This document shows, one piece after another, positions 1-5,747 of a DNA stretch of 5,747 bases. The notes under the pieces are model-generated. The model made no database searches. It was not told the DNA's origin and was given only the letters and a program-made list of their open reading frames with translations. Each line of letters begins with the position of its first letter. The first letter of the stretch is position 1. A program made the position numbers and the translations under genes. The stretch is from DAONLM01 sp035406685 (GTDB taxonomy: Bacteria > Spirochaetota > GWE2-31-10 > MWDO01), in NCBI GenBank assembly GCA_035406685.1, contig DAONLM010000193.1:1-5747 (forward strand). The letters run 5' to 3'.

Positions 1-189
1 CCACCCCATTTTATAAGGCAATATACAATAATTGTTACCAGGTAATAGGCTTTGAAACCTATTACTAGTAAGATTTATTAAAAATTCTACCAAAAAAATA
101 AATAAAATTATTATAATCTTTCTCTAAGAAAAATTAGCCCTTAGGAAAACTCTATACTTTTTGTTTTCTAAAAATAAATTCACGCCCAC
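1..189. other. Upstream AT-rich region without a supportable gene
   Basis: No convincing coding region is visible here. The only frame open from the left edge gives 21 codons and stops at 66-68; it could be the tail of an upstream gene, but nothing in it is recognisable. The rest is AT-rich and stop-rich. Short inverted repeats cluster at about 35-71, and CTAAG/CTTAG (124-128 and 140-144) could form a weak 5-bp stem. I see no tRNA, rRNA or recognisable riboswitch. Confidence 0.5.
35..71. repeat. Cluster of overlapping inverted repeats
   Basis: Three inverted repeats overlap in 37 bases. TTACC-A-GGTAA spans 35-45. GTAATAGG (42-49) pairs perfectly with CCTATTAC (58-65) across an 8-base loop. 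TTACTAGTAA is a perfect 10-bp palindrome at 62-71. The 8-bp stem could form a transcript hairpin, but no T-run follows it, so it does not look like an intrinsic terminator. Because the repeats share arms they cannot all pair at once. Function is unknown: a protein-binding site, a processed 3' end of an upstream transcript, or chance in AT-rich DNA are all possible. Confidence 0.45.
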
Positions 190-205
190 CTATAAAGAGT
201 TATAG
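190..205. promoter_or_regulatory. Candidate operator upstream of the aldolase promoter
   Basis: CTATAA (190-195) and TTATAG (200-205) form a perfect 6-bp inverted repeat around AGAG. It ends 7 bases before the -35 box at 213 and is centred about 50 bases before the predicted transcription start. That position would suit an activator or a repressor dimer. No known consensus is recognised, and short AT-rich inverted repeats arise easily by chance here, so this is only a candidate. Confidence 0.3.
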
Positions 206-212
206 ATAAATT

Positions 213-241
213 TTGACAAAAAATATTTATTTTTGTATCAT
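213..241 (+). promoter_or_regulatory. Sigma-70-type promoter of the aldolase gene
   Basis: A perfect -35 hexamer TTGACA (213-218), a 17-base spacer, and a -10 hexamer TATCAT (236-241, five of six consensus bases) form a near-ideal housekeeping promoter. Transcription should start at about 247-248, giving a 5' leader of about 44 bases before the ATG at 292. The spacer and flanks are AT-rich, as expected for a strong promoter. Confidence 0.75.
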
Positions 242-246
242 AGAGT

Positions 247-263
247 AAATCTTTTTAAGATTT
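247..263 (+). promoter_or_regulatory. Small stem-loop at the 5' end of the aldolase transcript
   Basis: AAATCTT (247-253) and AAGATTT (257-263) are perfect 7-bp complements around TTT. The stem would begin almost exactly at the predicted +1. Stem-loops at the extreme 5' end are known to protect some bacterial mRNAs from decay, but this stem has only two G-C pairs and would be weak. It leaves the ribosome binding site at 275 free. The role is inference. Confidence 0.3.
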
Positions 264-274
264 TTATGTTGTTT

Positions 275-283
275 AAGGAGGAG
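275..283 (+). promoter_or_regulatory. Strong Shine-Dalgarno of the aldolase gene
   Basis: AAGGAGGAG lies 8-10 bases before ATG 292. It is a near-perfect match to the anti-Shine-Dalgarno and fixes the start. It contrasts with the downstream lptD gene, whose start has no such sequence. Confidence 0.85.
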
Positions 284-291
284 TTATTATA

Positions 292-1098
292 ATGGTAAAT
301 ATTGGAAAAGCAATAAGAATGGAAAGAATAATGAATAGAAACACTGGTAAAACAGTAATTGTTCCAATGGATCACGGGGTAACAGTTGGTCCAATAGATG
401 GTTTAATTAATATGTCTCAAACAGTTGATTTTATAGCAGAAGGCGGTGCCAATGCCGTTATTGGACATATAGGTTTACCAAGGTATGGGCATAGACATCA
501 TGGTAAAGATATTGGTTTAATACTTCATCTTTCTGCTTCTACAACCTTATCACCAAAACCAAATAAAAAAGTTCTGGTAAACACTGTTGAGAATGCATTA
601 AGAATGGGGGCTGATGCTGTTTCTATACATATAAATATTGGTGATGAGAATGAAGCTGAGATGTTGAGAGATTTTGGGAAGGTCGCTATTAAATGTGCAT
701 ACTGGGGAATGCCTTTGATTGCAATGATGTATCCGAGAGGTCCAAAAATTAATAATGAAAAAGGTCTTGAATATGTAAAAATAGCAGCAAGAGTTGGTGC
801 AGAATTAGGTGCTGACTTTGTTAAGACTAATTATACAGGTGATCCAGATTCTTTTGCAAAAGTAGTAGAAGGTTGCCCTGCACCAGTATTAATTGCTGGT
901 GGCAGTAAATTAACAGACGAAGAGACTTTTAAGATGATAGAAGGCGCAATGCAGGCTGGTGCAAAGGGGATATCTATTGGTAGAAATGTTTTTCAACATA
1001 AAAATCCTACCTATTTCGTAAAGGCAGCATGTGCTATGGTTCATGATGGATTGTCGGCAAAAGAGGCTCTTGAAATGTTAAGGGATTTAGAAAAATAG
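292..1098 (+). CDS. DhnA-family class I aldolase, probable ADH synthase (archaeal-type shikimate entry enzyme)
   Basis: The 268-residue product is a single (beta/alpha)8-barrel class I aldolase of the DhnA/FbaB family, probably cytoplasmic, forming a Schiff base with its substrate. From memory it resembles Methanocaldococcus MJ0400 (2-amino-3,7-dideoxy-D-threo-hept-6-ulosonate synthase) along nearly its whole length. Shared stretches include TVIVPMDHGV, EGGANAV, RMGADAVSIH, YWGMPLIAMMYPRG, GAELGAD and the late GRNVFQH. D27 (in PMDHG), Y147 (in MMYPRG) and K178 (in FVKTNY) sit a constant six residues before the MJ0400 catalytic Asp33, Tyr153 and Lys184. GG at 203-204 and GRN at 230-232 are the likely phosphate-binding loops. 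Length matches the family and nothing is truncated. The gene has its own promoter and ribosome site. The alternative is fructose-1,6-bisphosphate aldolase or another DhnA aldolase. The family is secure; the exact substrate is not, because the partner dehydroquinate synthase II is not in the window. Confidence 0.9.
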   Translation: MVNIGKAIRMERIMNRNTGKTVIVPMDHGVTVGPIDGLINMSQTVDFIAEGGANAVIGHIGLPRYGHRHHGKDIGLILHLSASTTLSPKPNKKVLVNTVENALRMGADAVSIHINIGDENEAEMLRDFGKVAIKCAYWGMPLIAMMYPRGPKINNEKGLEYVKIAARVGAELGADFVKTNYTGDPDSFAKVVEGCPAPVLIAGGSKLTDEETFKMIEGAMQAGAKGISIGRNVFQHKNPTYFVKAACAMVHDGLSAKEALEMLRDLEK

Positions 1099-1165
1099 GT
1101 TCTTTTGAATATTTAATTAAAATTAGTTATATTTAATCTAATAAAAATTCTCAAAAAATGATAGG

Positions 1166-1179
1166 TAAAAAATTTTTTA
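1166..1179. other. Symmetric A6T6 tract
   Basis: T-A6-T6-A forms a perfect 14-bp palindrome. Phased A-tracts stiffen or bend DNA, and this one lies about 180 bases before the lptD promoter. It may be only a by-product of base composition; no T-rich 3' end with a GC stem makes it a terminator. Confidence 0.3.
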
Positions 1180-1204
1180 TAGAAAATGTTTGTTATTTTA
1201 TACA

Positions 1205-1279
1205 GATATCCCATTGATGTTAGTGGGGATATCCCCATTTGGTAAACAAGTATTTTAAATAAAAAGAAAGATATCCCAT
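1205..1279. repeat. Three copies of a GATATCCC(C)AT motif
   Basis: GATATCCCAT occurs at 1205-1214 and 1270-1279, each preceded by A, and GATATCCCCAT occurs at 1228-1238. The middle copy is part of the perfect 12-bp palindrome GGGGATATCCCC (1225-1236). Its left half, GGGATATC (1226-1233), is the exact reverse complement of GATATCCC. It can therefore pair over 8 bp with the first copy (1205-1212) or the third (1270-1277), but not both. G/C runs like these stand out in this AT-rich spacer. They may be regulator sites for lptD or RNA switching arms; no known motif is recognised. Confidence 0.6.
1222..1239 (+). promoter_or_regulatory. GC-rich hairpin with ATAT loop
   Basis: A1222 to G1228 pairs with C1233 to T1239 around the tetraloop ATAT: four G-C pairs, two A-T pairs and one G-T wobble. 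It is the strongest local hairpin in the intergenic region. Only three T (1238-1240) overlap and follow the stem before GG, so as a + strand terminator of the aldolase transcript it would be weak. It competes with the two longer-range pairings of the GATATCCC repeats. Terminator, processing stem or DNA operator are all possible. Confidence 0.4.
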
Positions 1280-1346
1280 GTAATCGAATAGATATATCTC
1301 CGAGATGATACAATATAGATAGTCTTTTTTTTGATGCCAATATTTT

Positions 1347-1375
1347 TTGACAAATAAACAAAAATTCAGTATAAA
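1347..1375 (+). promoter_or_regulatory. Consensus sigma-70-type promoter of lptD
   Basis: TTGACA (1347-1352), exactly 17 bases, then TATAAA (1370-1375): a full -35 match and a five-of-six -10 match. Transcription should begin about seven bases after the -10 box, at G1382 or A1383, which is at or one base before the ATG. The flanking DNA is A/T-rich, including eight T at 1325-1332, and could act as an UP element. The TTG of this -35 box is also the farthest-upstream in-frame start of the lptD reading frame, which argues against using it as the start. Confidence 0.75.
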
Positions 1376-1382
1376 AAAGCCG

Positions 1383-4300
1383 ATGAAAAAAACATTTCTA
1401 ATTATTTATATATGTTTTTTTACTCTTTTCTTATTATTTTCAAAAGATTTAACAGGAGATTGGAAAGAAATCTCTATTAAATTTAGGAATGAGAATATAG
1501 CAAAAGACATTGCGTATGCTGATTTCAGTCAGCTAAAATCAATGGCAAAAAAGTTGGGGCTAAAAGAGGAGGACAATGCAAATGCATACAGAAATGCTCT
1601 TTATAAGTATTATGGAATAAATAATCCCTATCAAATAGAGAGAGAAAAAACCGGAGAAAAAATAATACTTGAAAAAGCAGGCGAATTAAAAATGCAAAAG
1701 TTTAAAGATGATGATGAAGAGTTATTGCATATATTGGGAAGGGCGAAAATAATACTTAATAGTAAAGATAAAGATAATCAATCAATTTCAAGGACAATTG
1801 AAGCAGACGAAATTCTTATAGATTTGAAAAATAAAGAGATTAGTGGGATGGGAAATGTTATCTTTAAAGATAAAGATCTGGAATTTTATGGAAATCAATT
1901 CTATTTTAATTTTAAAGTTAATCGAGGAGTTTTATTTGAAGGGACAACTAAACTACTAAAAGGTGGAGAATCCGGACTTCAGGGAGCCTTTTTTAAAGGA
2001 GAAAGAATTGTCCAAACAGATACAGACGATGCTATATTACAGGATGGAGAACTTACTACCTGTGATGAAGATGATCCTCATTTTTCTATAAAGGTCTCAA
2101 GAATATGGATTAATCAAAAAGGTGAATGGGGGTTATTAAACCCAGTTGTTAGTATTGGACCAATTCCTTTTTTCTATTTTCCTATATATTATCATCCTAA
2201 AAATCTTAAAATAAATCCGGTTTTAGGTTTTAGAAATAGAGAAGGATGGTTTTTTAATTCTACATACTATATACTTGGAGAACAGGGAGAAGTTAAAAAA
2301 GACTCAAGTGATGTCTTTGGCATTGCTCAGAATAGAGCAGATCCGCTTGGTGAGAAGAGTGTATTTAGGTTGACAAATGCAATGCTATCAGAAAAACTGG
2401 ATAAATTTTATAATAAATACGAGTTTTATAAAAAATATCCGCAATTCAGAATAAAACCTCAATTTCAATCAATAGACTTTGCTTTAAGAGTATTTGGCGA
2501 TGCTTATGTAAATCTCGGATTTTTCTTTGGAGCATATTATTATATGAAAATGGAGGATTCAAGATTTCCTTTTAAACTTGCTCTTTTATCTGATTATGCC
2601 TTTTCCAGATTGGTATGGAAAGATACAAACGAAACAGATTTATATGTTCCATATAATCCATCTCATAAATTGAGTGCAAATTATAATTTAGGAAAGAATA
2701 ATACATATCTCTATCCAGAGGCAAATCCTCTTACTTTTCGTTCCTCTCAATGGCTTGTATTTTCTGGTGCTATTGTCTCAAATATAGTAAATTTAAGTTA
2801 TGAATTGCAAGTAGAATATGCATCCGATACAGATTATTATAGAGATTTTTACAACAGAACAATGTATTTTTCATATATTGATCTAATGTTTAATGCTATT
2901 CAATACGGGATTCTATCAAAAAAAGATAGTGGTAAGGCTTTTACTCTTCAGGAAGAAAAGGTTGCAAGTTCAAAAGATGAGATAAATAATTATATTAAAA
3001 TTTCATTCTCTCCAAAAACCACACCAGATATCTATGGATTAAAACCAATGAGTAGTATAAGTCTTGATCTTACCTCAAATATAAGTCAGAGACGAACAAC
3101 TATACAAAAATATGCACCTTCCACTGATAATGGAAATGTTGATGATCCAAAGTATGAAAGATATATGTTATACTCTTTTTCTGTGCCAGAGTTGAATTAT
3201 AGAATGAGTGGAACCCTTGCAAATTTCAAAATAATTCAGGATATGCCTAAAAAATATTTAGAAACAAAGAATATTAATAAACAAAAAGAGATAGACAATA
3301 CTAAATTAAATGAATTGTATTTTTATATAAATAAAATTAGATCATTGGATGCAACAAAAGATTCTTCTGAAATAAATTATAATCATCTTTTACCACTTTT
3401 CTTAAAGAAAAATGAATCCCGTAAAGAAGAGAAAAATGATTATGATATATATGGAAATATAAGAACCTTTATGGACACAACAACAGATTATTATTATTTA
3501 GATAAAAAAGTTGAAGAAAAGAAAGAGGATGATCAAAAAATTAAAGATTATCAAAAATTATATAATATTCAGCAAGCATCTATCTCTTTAAAAGATAGTA
3601 ACATTAATATCATTGATTTTGATTTAAATTACAATTTTTCAGATACTCTTACAAATAAATTCTTTTTCAAGTCAGATGGAACAGATGATTATCCAGAACT
3701 TGACACCACACAAAAGCTATTTTCTAATAGACTCGATATTAATAAAATAACTGACTCTTTTAATCTTAATAATTATCTTACCTATACAATGAAGGGGAGA
3801 ATAGACTTCATTACTTTTAGCAATGATAATTCTAAAATTTTTACAATGTCTCCATCATTTTATCTATCCTATAAAAAAAATTGGGATAATATGGATATAT
3901 ATAGAAGCTCATTAGAAAGAACTAATTTGACATCTACCTCCATAGAAGATCTTATAAGAAAAAAAGAAAAGACAAATAGAGAACTTTCAGAATTACTCAT
4001 AAATTATGAAGACACAATAAGAAATGATCTTTCTTTTGGTAATAAGATTTTTCAGGGAACAGGAATTTCCACATATATAAAATTAAAGATATTTAAATTT
4101 AATGAGCAGAAGCAGTATAATTTTCAAAAATTGAATGAATTGAATGCAAGTAATTCGAAATATGTGCCTATTGATACATTTTTATATGATAACATGGATC
4201 CTTATAGTAAAATAGAATCTCTTTACACTAACATTACTCTTAAATTTAACTTTTTTCCAGAGGGTGGCCCTCATACAATGGATATAAGTGCTGGTCCCAA

Positions 4301-5717
4301 AATAAACTGGCTTATACCAAAAAGTAATTTAGATATATATAAACAGGATATATGGAATGATTCGAGTTCGGATGTGATATGGACAGCAGATTATTTAACA
4401 GAGGCAAAAGAGTATATTTACTTTAAAGACAATTGTGCAAAATTGAATGAAAAGGTAAGCTCGTTTTATAAACAGGAAAATTTCTGGGATGGGGAAAAGA
4501 ATTTTAGAAAAATGTTTGAAAATATTAGCATTAACTATAACTATTCTTACAAATATTCTAACAATATAACAATAGTTTCTCTGTCAAGTTCTTTTGTATT
4601 TAAACTTGAAAATGTAGGGAGATTCTCCACTGGAAATGGAAAGAGTTATCCGGAAAATCTTTCTAATTTATCTTTTTATCCAGATTTTAATCTCAATTTA
4701 GGTTTTATAAACTCTCTTATTACTTATTCTATGTCTTTAAATTTTACAAAAGAATTAGATACAAAATATCCAGATTATACAAAATTAACAGACAAACAAA
4801 AAAACTTGGATGAATACAAGATAATTGTCCTAAATTATAGGCATACATTTAACTTTTCACTGCCCGGTAATCTTTTCGAATTTAAGTTACCATCAGGCAA
4901 CTGGGTTACCATAAGCTCATCCACTAATTTTAGATGGAACAAGAATGTAACATGGTCAGATAACAGTGAAGAAAATTATCTTTTTTTAGAGAGTCAAACA
5001 ATTTCAACCAAAATTTTAATGGATATTTTTCAGATAAATCTTAATTTTAGATATTTTAACTTTAAAAATATAGGTTATGGATTTGAACTTGATAGTGGGT
5101 CAGTAAGAATTGGATACCGAATAAAAGAAATTCCAGTCTTCTTAAAATATTTTAGAGTAGAGATAGACCCCTCAATAACTTATGATTTTAATGTAAAACA
5201 TACACAATTTTATGAAGGCTCAACTTTAAAAGAATTCAATGAGGCTTACTATTCAAATAACAGACTTAATTTTTATCTTGGACTTGATCTATACATAGGT
5301 GAAAAAACAGACTTTGAGACAAAAGTACATTTTCATTTTAGGAGTATGAATAAAAAAATGTATAAATACTATTCTGAAGAAGGTCTGGAGAATATGTTTA
5401 CAGATTTTTTTAATTCTTTTAATTTTGCAGATAACAATAAAAGAAAATCGAGTAATTTTAATGTACAGGAGGTTGTTGTCTCAATTGATCATAATCTTCA
5501 TGACTGGAATTTAAAATTTGAATATATTGGAAAACCAGAAAAAGCGACAAATATAAATAGATATTATTGGGAAAATACCTTTACCTTTCTTGTAACATGG
5601 AAAATAGGAAGTGATAATCAGTTATTAAAAATGTTTAATAAGACTAAAATCAATGAGAGATATGAAAAAGGGGAATGGAAGCAAAGAGATCTCTCTCTTG
5701 ATCCAAGTAAAGATTAA
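1383..5717 (+). CDS. lptD: LPS-assembly protein LptD/OstA, oversized
   Basis: The 1444-residue product (from ATG 1383) is an outer-membrane beta-barrel that, in the LptD family, receives LPS from the periplasmic LptA bridge and inserts it into the outer leaflet with LptE. Signal peptide: MKK plus hydrophobic FLIIYICFFTLFLLF, mature end near residues 20-22. Residues about 46-79 form a SAP-like helical motif. Residues about 110-227 are the OstA/LptA-type beta-jellyroll (EADEILIDL, EISGMGNVIF), ending in LTTC with Cys227. GPIPFFYFPIYYHP (259-272) matches the family motif after the jellyroll (E. coli GPVPIFYSPYLQLP). The rest is alternating aromatic barrel strands to about 1408, then a 36-residue charged tail. 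Charged insertions lie at about 620-727, 841-880 and 980-1049. E. coli LptD has 784 residues. Start choice: TTG 1347 would add 12 residues but is the -35 box. Family assignment is firm; the insertions are unassigned. Confidence 0.9.
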   Translation: MKKTFLIIYICFFTLFLLFSKDLTGDWKEISIKFRNENIAKDIAYADFSQLKSMAKKLGLKEEDNANAYRNALYKYYGINNPYQIEREKTGEKIILEKAGELKMQKFKDDDEELLHILGRAKIILNSKDKDNQSISRTIEADEILIDLKNKEISGMGNVIFKDKDLEFYGNQFYFNFKVNRGVLFEGTTKLLKGGESGLQGAFFKGERIVQTDTDDAILQDGELTTCDEDDPHFSIKVSRIWINQKGEWGLLNPVVSIGPIPFFYFPIYYHPKNLKINPVLGFRNREGWFFNSTYYILGEQGEVKKDSSDVFGIAQNRADPLGEKSVFRLTNAMLSEKLDKFYNKYEFYKKYPQFRIKPQFQSIDFALRVFGDAYVNLGFFFGAYYYMKMEDSRFPFKLALLSDYAFSRLVWKDTNETDLYVPYNPSHKLSANYNLGKNNTYLYPEANPLTFRSSQWLVFSGAIVSNIVNLSYELQVEYASDTDYYRDFYNRTMYFSYIDLMFNAIQYGILSKKDSGKAFTLQEEKVASSKDEINNYIKISFSPKTTPDIYGLKPMSSISLDLTSNISQRRTTIQKYAPSTDNGNVDDPKYERYMLYSFSVPELNYRMSGTLANFKIIQDMPKKYLETKNINKQKEIDNTKLNELYFYINKIRSLDATKDSSEINYNHLLPLFLKKNESRKEEKNDYDIYGNIRTFMDTTTDYYYLDKKVEEKKEDDQKIKDYQKLYNIQQASISLKDSNINIIDFDLNYNFSDTLTNKFFFKSDGTDDYPELDTTQKLFSNRLDINKITDSFNLNNYLTYTMKGRIDFITFSNDNSKIFTMSPSFYLSYKKNWDNMDIYRSSLERTNLTSTSIEDLIRKKEKTNRELSELLINYEDTIRNDLSFGNKIFQGTGISTYIKLKIFKFNEQKQYNFQKLNELNASNSKYVPIDTFLYDNMDPYSKIESLYTNITLKFNFFPEGGPHTMDISAGPKINWLIPKSNLDIYKQDIWNDSSSDVIWTADYLTEAKEYIYFKDNCAKLNEKVSSFYKQENFWDGEKNFRKMFENISINYNYSYKYSNNITIVSLSSSFVFKLENVGRFSTGNGKSYPENLSNLSFYPDFNLNLGFINSLITYSMSLNFTKELDTKYPDYTKLTDKQKNLDEYKIIVLNYRHTFNFSLPGNLFEFKLPSGNWVTISSSTNFRWNKNVTWSDNSEENYLFLESQTISTKILMDIFQINLNFRYFNFKNIGYGFELDSGSVRIGYRIKEIPVFLKYFRVEIDPSITYDFNVKHTQFYEGSTLKEFNEAYYSNNRLNFYLGLDLYIGEKTDFETKVHFHFRSMNKKMYKYYSEEGLENMFTDFFNSFNFADNNKRKSSNFNVQEVVVSIDHNLHDWNLKFEYIGKPEKATNINRYYWENTFTFLVTWKIGSDNQLLKMFNKTKINERYEKGEWKQRDLSLDPSKD

Positions 5718-5747
5718 GGATGCGATTTTGTTAGGCAGTTAAAAAAA
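5718..5747. other. Right edge after lptD
   Basis: Thirty bases follow the lptD stop. An ATG at 5720-5722 opens only four codons before TAG, so no downstream gene can be called. The window ends in a run of seven A. Confidence 0.6.

Larger units (their letters stand above)
1099..1346. other. Intergenic region between the aldolase and lptD
   Basis: This spacer is AT-rich and stop-rich and holds no supportable gene. A short frame readable on the opposite strand (1113-1361) has no recognisable domain, is Ile/Phe/Leu-rich as expected from AT-rich DNA, and runs into the lptD promoter. ATTAG (1122-1126) and CTAAT (1138-1142) could form a weak stem, but no clear intrinsic terminator follows the aldolase. 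The most structured part is the GATATCCC repeat set at 1205-1279. A run of eight T lies at 1325-1332 without a good stem before it. Confidence 0.6.

Noticed and set aside
3..68. Possible C-terminal end of an upstream gene
   Set aside because: Only 21 codons are open to the edge, with nothing recognisable; open frames of this length are expected by chance.
112..117. TATAAT as an additional -10 box
   Set aside because: The hexamer 17 bases upstream (ACCAAA, 89-94) does not resemble a -35 box, and TATAAT-like strings are frequent in such AT-rich DNA.
1295..1332. Intrinsic terminator ending in the eight-T run
   Set aside because: The only stem found (TATCT 1295-1299 with AGATA 1317-1321) is 5 bp, AT-rich, and ends several bases before the T-run, too weak to call.
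1113..1361. 82-codon open frame on the - strand between the two genes
   Set aside because: No recognisable domain, composition expected of AT-rich non-coding DNA, and it covers the GATATCCC repeats and the lptD promoter. No ribosome binding site supports it.
1347..1382. TTG start giving LptD 12 extra N-terminal residues
   Set aside because: The TTG is the first half of a perfect -35 TTGACA, the extra residues would precede a normal signal peptide, and no Shine-Dalgarno lies before it.
5720..5734. ATG just after the lptD stop as the start of a next gene
   Set aside because: It stops after four codons.

Overview
The window is very AT-rich and bacterial in layout, with two complete genes on the + strand and two short intergenic regions. 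The second gene encodes an LptD/OstA-type outer-membrane protein, so the organism should be a diderm (Gram-negative-type) bacterium. The very low GC, the Lys/Asn/Ile-rich proteins and a greatly enlarged LptD would fit an AT-rich spirochaete-like lineage. That placement is inference; no marker gene in the window settles it.

Bases 1-291 hold no supportable gene. They contain a cluster of inverted repeats (about 35-71), a compact CTATAA-N4-TTATAG inverted repeat (190-205), a near-consensus sigma-70 promoter (TTGACA-N17-TATCAT, 213-241), a small stem-loop at the predicted transcript 5' end, and a strong Shine-Dalgarno. These lead into the first gene (292-1098), a 268-residue DhnA-family class I aldolase. 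It most resembles the archaeal-type ADH synthase (MJ0400 type) of the alternative shikimate entry route, and its Schiff-base Lys, Tyr and Asp are all present.

Bases 1099-1382 separate the two genes. They hold a symmetric A6T6 tract and three copies of a GATATCCC-type motif, the middle one forming GGGGATATCCCC. These copies could form mutually exclusive hairpins. At the end of the gap is a consensus promoter, TTGACA-N17-TATAAA (1347-1375).

The second gene is lptD (best start ATG 1383, end 5717, 1444 residues). It has a signal peptide, a SAP-like helical motif, an OstA/LptA-type beta-jellyroll, and a very long C-terminal beta-barrel with charged insertions. The farthest-upstream in-frame start, TTG 1347, is the -35 hexamer itself. 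The -10 box places transcription start at about 1382-1383, so the message is probably leaderless or nearly so.

The genes are co-directional, but each has its own promoter and no functional link between them is evident. One makes or breaks a small sugar-like metabolite in the cytoplasm; the other inserts lipopolysaccharide-like glycolipid into the outer membrane. I see no mobile element, CRISPR array, tRNA or rRNA. The main points of interest are the lptD start and promoter arrangement, the GATATCCC repeats, and the unusual LptD architecture.
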